Shown here: piece by piece, positions 57,523 through 64,000 of the stretch | Layout: each line of letters opens with the position of its first letter | Numbering within the stretch: position 1 is the stretch's first letter | Assembly (NCBI GenBank): GCA_036499395.1 | Contig: DASYDW010000064.1 | Coordinates: forward strand, 160,001-224,000 | DNA length: 64,000 nt | Origin: Pirellulales bacterium | GTDB taxonomy: Bacteria > Planctomycetota > Planctomycetia > Pirellulales > JACPPG01 | Reading direction: 5' to 3' | Position numbers and translations under genes: made by a program | Notes under the pieces: generated by a model | Told to the model about the DNA's origin: nothing | Seen by the model: the letters and a program-made list of their open reading frames with translations, nothing else | Database searches by the model: none

Positions 57523-58830
57523 CTACGGCGACTGAATCCGATAGAGCGCCTTGTCCGTTCGCAAGAAGATAGCGCCGTCGGTCGTGGCCAGTGAAGCGAG
57601 CGTGCGCCCTTCGACCTGATTCGTTGCCAGCTTCTTCGACGACTTGTCCGCCGCCATGACCGTCGTCAGGCCTTCTTCGTTGGTGAAGTAGATGTTCCCC
57701 TCGGCCTCGAGTAGAGACGCCGAGAACCCGCCTCCCAAACGAGTCTGCCAATGCTGTTCGCCGGTCTCGGCGTCGACGCACGTGGCAATGCCGAGATCGC
57801 TGACGATATAAAGTTCGTCTCCCACGAGCACGGGCGACGGGTTATTCGGCGCGCCACGCCGCATCGACCAGGCAGCTGCCGTCTCGGTGATGTCCCCTGT
57901 GCCCGGCAATCGAATCGCGTACAACACCGGCGAGTCGTAAGCCGAGCTGACGAACACGAGGCCATGTCCAAATACCGGCCGTGGCACAACCGAGTAGCCG
58001 TCGTAGCGAAAGCGCCAGATTTCCTTGCCCGTATCCGGAGCGTAACTCACCACCTGGTCGCCGCCTGGGCTGACGAGTTGCTTCTGCCCTTCGACATCGA
58101 TCACCAGCGGCGTCGAGTAAGCCATTCGTCCGGTGCGATCGGTCTGCCAGCGCGTCTGACCAGTTTTTTTGTCCAGGGCCACGACGAACTGCTTATCGGT
58201 CCCGTCGCAACTGATTATCAACAGTTCGCCAAAGATCACCGGCGAACCGGCTGGTCCGTGCCGGTGATCGTATTTCAGGTCTTCGTTGCGCCACAGGACC
58301 TCGCCGGCGGTCGACAAACAAGCGGTGCCGTGCGCGCCGAAATGCACATAGACCCGGTCCCCTTCAATGATCGGCGTCGGCGACGCGTGGCTGTTCTTGT
58401 TGTGAATGGGGCCGAGGTCGTCTTTGCGAAAGACTTCGAAATAGGAAATCTCTTGCCCGCTCTTCGCGTCGAGACGCACGGCCTGCAGCGTGCCCTGTTC
58501 GGTGTTCGCCGTCGTCAGCCAGATTTGTCCCGCCACGATTGTCGGCGACGACCAGCCAAGTCCTTCGATCGGCTGCTTCCAGGCCACGTTTTGCGTCTCG
58601 CTCCACTCGATCGGCAAGCCGCGCTCGTTGGAATGCCCCTGCCCGTCGGGCCCGCGGAATTGCGGCCAGTCCTCGCCAGTAGCCGTCGCAACGATGCCCA
58701 ACGAGATGACAACCGACCAAATAGGCCGCAGCGGAGTTGCCAGCAGCGAACGAGCGATGCTTACGGGTAACGAATCAGGCACGGCGGGGCTCGTTGCGGG
58801 GAGGGGGGCAAGGTGTTCGGGCACATTCAT
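57523..58830 (-). CDS. Secreted PQQ-type beta-propeller protein
   Basis: This 435-residue protein has a hydrophobic export segment at about 36-51 and a mature part opening EDWPQFRGPDGQGHSNERGL, a motif very common in planctomycete PQQ-repeat proteins. Blades of the BamB/quinoprotein-dehydrogenase-like propeller are marked by repeated W/T-G-K motifs such as ALDKKTGQTRWQTDRTGRMA, YAPDTGKEIWRFRYDGYSVV and VDAETGEQHWQTRLGGGFSA. No quinone-binding catalytic residues were identified, so an enzymatic role is not claimed. It is probably an exported binding or scaffolding protein. Confidence 0.85.
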   Translation of the reverse strand: MNVPEHLAPLPATSPAVPDSLPVSIARSLLATPLRPIWSVVISLGIVATATGEDWPQFRGPDGQGHSNERGLPIEWSETQNVAWKQPIEGLGWSSPTIVAGQIWLTTANTEQGTLQAVRLDAKSGQEISYFEVFRKDDLGPIHNKNSHASPTPIIEGDRVYVHFGAHGTACLSTAGEVLWRNEDLKYDHRHGPAGSPVIFGELLIISCDGTDKQFVVALDKKTGQTRWQTDRTGRMAYSTPLVIDVEGQKQLVSPGGDQVVSYAPDTGKEIWRFRYDGYSVVPRPVFGHGLVFVSSAYDSPVLYAIRLPGTGDITETAAAWSMRRGAPNNPSPVLVGDELYIVSDLGIATCVDAETGEQHWQTRLGGGFSASLLEAEGNIYFTNEEGLTTVMAADKSSKKLATNQVEGRTLASLATTDGAIFLRTDKALYRIQSP

Positions 58831-58926
58831 GCTGCCCGATCGCCCTCATCGATGCAAGGCGAAGTCATCGTGAGACGCCAAGAGAGCCTTGGCCAGCCGA
58901 TGCGCGAACTTCGCCGGAAACCAGCG

Positions 58927-60303
58927 TTAGCGAATCACTGTCAGCTTGGGGCGAGAACGAAACGTGGCCGTGATGGCCTGCGGAGTTACGGCAGTTTCTT
59001 GCAGGCTCAGCGAGTGCAACATGGGAATCTGGGCCAGAGTAGGCAGCCCGGCATCGCTCACCGCGGTACCGTCCAGGTCGAGGACTTCCAGCCCCTTCAG
59101 ACGCGCCACGGCCGGAAGCGCGGTATCGTCGATCTCCGTGCCAGCCAGCGCAAGAAAGCCCAGATGTTCGAGCGACACCAACTGATTGGCGCCTACGTTG
59201 GTGATTTTCGTACCGCTGACGACCAGCATCTCGAGTCGTGACATGGTGGCGATCTGCGCCAACCCCTCATCGCTGATCGCCGTGTGTGAAACGTCAAGCC
59301 ATACAAGACCCCGGATTCCCACCAACTGACTGACGCCCGCGTCCGTGATCGCGGTGCCATTGATGTGCAAATGCTTGAGCCGAGGCACCAGTTGCAAATA
59401 CTTGAGCCCGGCGTCCCCGATCTTCGTTTCGCCGAGCCACAGGTTTTCGATTTGCGGTGTGTTGCGGAGGTGAGCCAATCCCTCGTCGGTGATCTCGTTC
59501 GACGCCAGTTGCAGCGTGCGCAGCCGAACCAGCGTTTTTAGATGCGCCAGTCCGGCGTTGGTGATGCCTGCGTCGTTGAGATTCAATTCGTCGAGGTGCC
59601 GGTGCCGTTTCAGCTTCTCGAGCCCCCGGTCGCCGACCTTGGTCGACGCGAGGTTTAGCATTCGCAATTGGGAGAGCGTCGCCAAATGATCGAGCCCCGC
59701 GGCCGTGATCTTCGTGCCGGGAATGGAAAGACCTTCGAGCACACGCAGCGTGCGTAGATACGCGACCCCACGGTCGGTGATGCGCGTGTGGCCAAGCTTT
59801 AACCCTTCGAGTTGCGTCAGCAATCCCACCTTCGCCATCGCGGCGTCCGTGACTTTGGTTCCTTCCAGGTCGAGCCATAACAGCCCTGGCAGGTTCTGCA
59901 ATTGCTCGAGCCCTTCGTCGCCGCCGTGCCAGCGCACGGCGCGCAGTTGTTTGCCGGTCGGCGTTTGCACCAAATCGATTTCGGCCCCCAATGCGCGGAC
60001 CGCGGCCTCGGCATGTTTCTGATCGGCCGGCGTGGGTATCAGATTCTGCTTCGGATCCGGGCGGCGACCGGTCGGCAGCGAGGCTGAAGCTCGTTTCACC
60101 TCGACGTCTGGCGTTCGAGGCGCAGCTTTCTTTGCATTATCCGTTGGACGGGGGGCGCGGACAGGAGCCGGGCGCGGCTTTGCCGTGGCCGGCGGCGCCG
60201 CGATCGTGGCGTCGTCGTCCTTCGACGGTTCGTCAGCGCAGACGGCTGCCGTCGAAATCGCGAAAAATGCCACCCATAGGACTATGGGGAGTCGACGTAT
60301 CAC
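58927..60303 (-). CDS. Secreted leucine-rich repeat protein
   Basis: This 458-residue protein starts at a GTG with AGGAG about nine bases upstream. A signal peptide (IRRLPIVLWVAFFAISTAAV) leads into a Pro/Ala/Lys-rich linker up to about 80. From about 110 to the end, leucine-rich repeats of about 24 residues follow one another (RTLQLASNEITDEGLAHLRN, ENLWLGETKIGDAGLKYLQL), roughly 13 copies. The 'I-D-GL--L' pattern is that of the RNI/cysteine-containing subtype without cysteines. It is probably a periplasmic or surface protein-binding protein, as frequent in planctomycetes. Confidence 0.85.
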   Translation of the reverse strand: MIRRLPIVLWVAFFAISTAAVCADEPSKDDDATIAAPPATAKPRPAPVRAPRPTDNAKKAAPRTPDVEVKRASASLPTGRRPDPKQNLIPTPADQKHAEAAVRALGAEIDLVQTPTGKQLRAVRWHGGDEGLEQLQNLPGLLWLDLEGTKVTDAAMAKVGLLTQLEGLKLGHTRITDRGVAYLRTLRVLEGLSIPGTKITAAGLDHLATLSQLRMLNLASTKVGDRGLEKLKRHRHLDELNLNDAGITNAGLAHLKTLVRLRTLQLASNEITDEGLAHLRNTPQIENLWLGETKIGDAGLKYLQLVPRLKHLHINGTAITDAGVSQLVGIRGLVWLDVSHTAISDEGLAQIATMSRLEMLVVSGTKITNVGANQLVSLEHLGFLALAGTEIDDTALPAVARLKGLEVLDLDGTAVSDAGLPTLAQIPMLHSLSLQETAVTPQAITATFRSRPKLTVIR

Positions 60304-60571
60304 CGCCCAGACTCCTGAATCAATAGAGAGATTCGCGCCGCACGGCGCGCTATATCGTGAATCGCGCGGCGAGGAGTCTAGGGGAAACGGTTTGCTAGCG
60401 TCAATGCGGTTGTGGCGTGGCTCTCTGTAGACGATTCCCGCGTGCCGACCGGCCGACGGGATGCCCCCCAGGAAAATGAGCGCTGAGCTAGCTCATTGCA
60501 CGAACGTCGCGCAGAATACGCGGGCACTGAGTTAGGGAAACCCGCCGAGAACAAAGTTCAAAAACCACACC

Positions 60572-61522
60572 ATGAAGTACGAAGAAGTCCCGCTCCCTGC
60601 GGCTGCTGCGGAATCGCACCTGAAAACGGTCGTTTGCCTGGCTTTCACCGAGGGACCAGCCGTGGACGCCGACGAAAATGTCTATTTCTCGGACATTATC
60701 AACAATCGCATCATGAAGCTGGCCGCCGATGGCACGCTGTCGGTTTTTCGCGAGCCCAGCTATCGCACCAATGGCCAGACATTCGACCAGCAAGGAAGGC
60801 TCTATCATTGCGAGGGGGCAGAATTCGGACCGGGGGGCGGCCGCCGCGTCACGCGCACGAACCTGGTATCCGGCCAATACGAAGTGTTGACCGATCAGTA
60901 CGACGGTGTGCGATACAACTCCCCGAATGACGTCTGCGTTGACGGTCAGGGCCGAATTTATTTCACGGACCCCTGCTACGCCGATCGTTCGCTGATGGAG
61001 ATGCGCGAAGAGGGGGTGTACCGCATCGACCACGACGGTCGCGTGACGCGCATCCTTGTGCAACCGGCCATCGATCGTCCGAACGGGATTGCCGTGACAC
61101 AGGACAGCAAAAGGCTGTACGTCATCGACAGTTGCCCGACCGAACAGGGCAATCGCAAAGTCTGGGGCTTCGACCTCGATAGCGCGGGCAACCCGCACAA
61201 CCAACGGCTGATCTACGATTTCGCGCCCGGGCGTGGCGGCGACGGAATGCGCCTGGATATGGCGGGCAATCTCTATGTCGCGGCCGGAGTAATGGCGGCG
61301 CGTGGTCCGCACGAAACTTCAGATGTGCTACCTGGCGTTTACATCATTTCTCCTGAAGGAAAGCTCTTGGGACGCATCCCGATCTACGAAGACGTCATCA
61401 CGAATCTCGCCTTCGGCGGTACCGACGGTCGCACGATTTACATCACGGCTGGAAAAACCGTGGTGAAAGCGCGTGTCGACCATCCAGGCCAGGTGGCGTA
61501 TCCGTTGTGGCAGATCGCCTGA
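60572..61522 (+). CDS. SMP-30/gluconolactonase/LRE family protein
   Basis: This 316-residue protein is a six-bladed beta-propeller of the SMP-30/gluconolactonase group. Marks are CLAFTEGPAVDADENVYFSD with the metal-binding Glu, the block SPNDVCVDGQGRIYFTDPCY with Asn and Asp ligands, RPNGIAVTQDSKRLYVIDSC and the final NLAFGGTDGRTIYITAGKTV. Members hydrolyse sugar lactones such as gluconolactone using Ca or Zn. No signal peptide is evident. The substrate is not predictable, but a lactone product would be an aldonate, the substrate class of the YjhG-like dehydratase at 3-5 kb. Confidence 0.87.
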   Translation: MKYEEVPLPAAAAESHLKTVVCLAFTEGPAVDADENVYFSDIINNRIMKLAADGTLSVFREPSYRTNGQTFDQQGRLYHCEGAEFGPGGGRRVTRTNLVSGQYEVLTDQYDGVRYNSPNDVCVDGQGRIYFTDPCYADRSLMEMREEGVYRIDHDGRVTRILVQPAIDRPNGIAVTQDSKRLYVIDSCPTEQGNRKVWGFDLDSAGNPHNQRLIYDFAPGRGGDGMRLDMAGNLYVAAGVMAARGPHETSDVLPGVYIISPEGKLLGRIPIYEDVITNLAFGGTDGRTIYITAGKTVVKARVDHPGQVAYPLWQIA

Positions 61523-62362
61523 CGGTAACTCGCTCGCACCGCACCAGCTTCGACGCAAACTGATCGAGAGCGCTGGCGAATGCCGATAAGAGTTTTTTGC
61601 GAGCCTGCGCGAACCGTAGGTCCGCCTTCTCGTAGAAGAGAGTTCGCCAAGCGTCCCAACGAGCGGGGCCGGTCGTAGCTTGGAAGGATGGTCCGATCAG
61701 ACCTGTTTTTCGAGCGTGCGGAGCAGCATCTGTCGAATGGCGATCGAGGATTCCGCGGCCCGAAAGAAATTCCGAAAACTTATTCCCAGGGTGCCTTGAT
61801 GCCCTGGAGATGAATCAGTATACTCGCCCTTTCCCCATGAGGGTGAAGGGGAGACAGTGAGAGGTGAGAGGTGAGAGCCAAGAGTTGTCGCGACGCGACG
61901 ACGGGGCTCAAAGGGCGGCTGGCTAGAGGCCAGTTCCGGGGATTCGCAGCAGAGATTTCTGTTTGCTTCCAGCGGGGCGAGCCTCTGTCCAACCGACAGC
62001 GAAGTGTGGGGCCTGAAGTGCGTTAATCGCACGACGGGTTTTGTGCTTCGGCGATCTTTGACAATTTGGTTGTGGAAAAGTGGCATTCTTAATAAGAGTC
62101 AGCCAACGTGTCTAACGACGCGTCGGCTGGTTCTCACGGCACTTAGTAGACGGCCTGCAGAGTGATGCGGCGACGGGCTTGCCCGCAGTCGAATTACGAA
62201 GTTGGCCGTAAAAGATCGAATCGTTACTGATCGTCAAATCGTTCCAGCGCTTGGAGCGGTTTGGTGGATCAATGTAGTTGACCGATCTGACGCTTTTCCT
62301 CTCGAATCGGTGGCTTGCTTCGGCAGGTCGTTGGAGCGTTGGGGAGAGTTTTGGATCTATGT
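61523..62362. other. Region upstream of 23S rRNA, without a 16S rRNA gene
   Basis: These 840 bases lie between the SMP-30-like gene and the 23S rRNA gene. They contain no 16S rRNA, tRNA or supported protein gene. A hairpin CCAGGG...CCCTGG lies at 61786-61807. A 7-base unit, GTGAGAG, is repeated three times in tandem at 61857-61877, next to a GGGTGAAGGGGAG stretch. CAGCCAACG/CGTCGGCTG (62100-62129) can form a stem with one mismatch, placed where an rRNA-processing stem might be expected. Confidence 0.5.
62058..62086 (+). promoter_or_regulatory. Candidate promoter for 23S rRNA
   Basis: TTGACA (62058-62063) is a perfect -35 element. With a 17-base spacer the -10 position reads TGGCAT, which matches the consensus only at three of six positions. 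It lies about 275 bases before the rRNA start, a plausible distance for a separate 23S transcript with a leader. The poor -10 keeps this tentative. Confidence 0.3.
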
Positions 62363-64000
62363 GGTCAAGCTACTAAGGGCACATGGGGGATGTCTTGGCG
62401 TCAGGAGGCTTTGAAGGGCGTGGAAGACTGCGAAAAGCCCGGGGAAACTGTCAAACGAGTGTTGATCCCGGGATTCCCGAACTGGCGTGCACTGAATTCA
62501 TAGGTGTACGCAGCCAACGCGGCGAACTGAAACATCTCAGTAACCGCAGGAAAAGAAAGAAAAATCGATTTCCTCAGTAGCGGCGAGCGAACGGGAAATA
62601 GCCCAAACCGCGAAGGTTTTCCTTCGCGGGGTTGTAGGGCTTCTCACATGGGAGTTACAAAGCGGCTTGTTAGCGGAACCATCTGGAAAGTTGGACCATA
62701 GCGGGTGACAGTCCCGTACGCGAAAACGAGCAGCCTCCCGAGGAGTACCTGAGTAGGTCGGGTCACGTGGAACCCCGACTGAATCTACGGGGACCATCCC
62801 GTAAGGCTAAATACTACCTGACGACCGATAGCGAACTCAGTAGGGCGACTGAAAGATGGGAAGAACCCCTGTTAGGGGAGGATACTGAACCTGAAACCAT
62901 GTGCCTACAAGCGGTCGGAGCACTATACCCGCAAGGGGATGTGTGACGGCGTGCCTTTTGCATAATGATCCGGCGAGTTACCGTCAGCGGCTCGGTTAAG
63001 GTCTTAAGGACCGAAGCCAGAGGGAAACCGAGTCTGAATAGGGCGACAATTGGTCGCTGGTGGTAGACGCGAAACTGCACGAACTACCCATGAGCAGGTT
63101 GAACCGCGGGTTATACCGCGTGGAGGACCGAACCCACTTGGGTTGAAAACCGAGGGGATGACTTGTGGGGAGGAGTGAAAGTCTAATCAAGCGCAGAGAT
63201 AGCTCGTTCTCTCCGAAATAGCTTTAGGGCTAGCCTTGAGCCACTACGCAACGGGGGTAGAGATACTGAATCGGCTTGAGGGTCCTTCCAGACTACTCTG
63301 CTGAACCAAACTCCGAATACCGTTGCGACTATCTCAGGAGTCAGTCCGCGAGGGATAAGCTTCGCGGTCGAGAGGGAAACAACCCAGACCATCTGCTAAG
63401 GTCCCGAAGTAGAACTCAGTCACTAAGGAAGTTGAGTTGCAATGACAGCTAGGATGTTGGCTTAGAAGCAGCCACCATTTAAAAAGTGCGTAACAGCTTA
63501 CTAGTCGAGCAATTCTGCGCCGATAATGATCGGGAGTAAGTTCTACACCGAAGCAGTGGAATACATAAACCTTCGGGTTTATGCATTGGTAGGAGAGCGC
63601 TGTAGGCCAGATACGAGCCGTACCGTAAGGAGCGGTGTCGGGGCCTACAGGTGATTATGCCGGAATGAGTAACGATAAAGCAGGTGAGAATCCTGCTCGC
63701 CGAAAGCCTAAGGTTTCCTGGGGAAGGTAAATCCGCCCAGGGTTAGCCGGTACCTTAGTCGAGGCCGAAAGGCGTAGACGATGGATAGCAGGTCAACATT
63801 CCTGCGCCACTTGAGTGGACCGATGGAGGGACGGCGTCTCAAAGGTGAGCGGTACGATTAGAAACGTCCGTAGCCTATCAGCCGGTGGGGGAAAGGTAAA
63901 TCCGCCCCCACAAGCCGGCGGATTGTCTCGACCGCATTTATGTTCGGGAAGTCATCAGCGGGACGTCCAAGAAAAGCTCCTAAGGGTTGAAACTCAAGTG
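62363..64000 (+). rRNA. 23S ribosomal RNA (partial, 5' part)
   Basis: The sequence from GGTCAAGCTACTAAGGGCAC onward is the conserved 5' end of 23S rRNA, continuing with GGGGGATGTCTTGGCGTCAG. Other recognisable conserved parts are CGAACGGGAAATAGCCCAAA, GGCTAAATACTACCTGACGACCGATAG (split over 62806-62832), GTTGAAAACCGAGGGGATGA and AGCAGCCACCATTTAAAAAG with GCGTAACAGCTTACTAGTCG. The gene runs off the end of the window after about 1640 bases. The exact 5' end is uncertain by a few bases. Confidence 0.95.

Noticed and set aside
57751..58770. 339-codon plus-strand frame opposite the PQQ-propeller gene
   Set aside because: Antisense to clear propeller repeats; its translation has no domain signature.
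60488..61312. 274-codon minus-strand frame opposite the SMP-30-like gene
   Set aside because: Shadow of a gene with complete family motifs on the other strand.

Overview
The window reads as a chromosomal segment of a high-GC planctomycete, probably of the Pirellulales/Lacipirellulaceae type. The support is indirect: a row of large membrane proteins combining a TMTC-like glycosyltransferase domain with TPRs, secreted PQQ-propeller, LRR and TPR proteins, several conserved proteins of unknown function with single N-terminal anchors, frequent GTG/TTG starts, and a 23S rRNA gene with no 16S rRNA gene in the 840 bases before it. The genus cannot be fixed from the sequence alone.

Layout. 1-1245 (minus): ECF sigma factor and a partial membrane protein that is probably its anti-sigma factor. 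1495-3183 (plus): EVE-domain protein and bioF. 3205-5929 (minus): YjhG/YagF-type sugar-acid dehydratase and a DedA-like membrane protein. 6267-15324 (plus): four tandem paralogues with a TMTC-like membrane domain and TPRs. 15369-21133 (minus): a large anchored protein, uppS, purA and a small putative ferredoxin-fold protein. 21226-29874 (plus): oligoendopeptidase F, the prkA-yeaH-spoVR stress kinase cluster, a hypothetical and an EfpL-like EF-P paralogue. 29902-33438 (minus): rsmA, ribE, pssA, psd (rRNA methylation, riboflavin, phosphatidylethanolamine synthesis). 33852-36184 (plus): enolase and two coupled membrane proteins. 36191-37494 (minus): lipoprotein and surE. 37708-41495 (plus): guaA, ettA and a small basic protein.

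41689-about 48170 is an accessory island. A tRNA-Gly(CCC) gene is followed at once by a tyrosine integrase with a zinc-ribbon-like insert. The rest is a tightly spaced minus-strand gene row: small proteins, including three membrane-peptide-sized ORFs of 25-27 residues with their own ribosome binding sites, a ParB-like protein, a VirD4/TraG-like ATPase without its membrane anchor, membrane proteins and an excisionase-like HTH protein at the end. No relaxase, VirB4 or replication gene is visible. This is the best candidate for an undescribed system.

48279-61522 returns to chromosomal content: an HD phosphohydrolase, a secreted DUF3352-like protein, a Gly/His/Asn-rich TPR protein, a secreted alpha/beta hydrolase fusion, a PQQ-propeller protein, an LRR protein and an SMP-30/gluconolactonase-like enzyme. 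From about 62363 to the end lies the 5' half of a 23S rRNA gene on the plus strand.

Coordinates were read by eye. Where a start codon was moved from the longest reading frame, the reason is given. Small ORFs, promoters and hairpins are the least certain entries.
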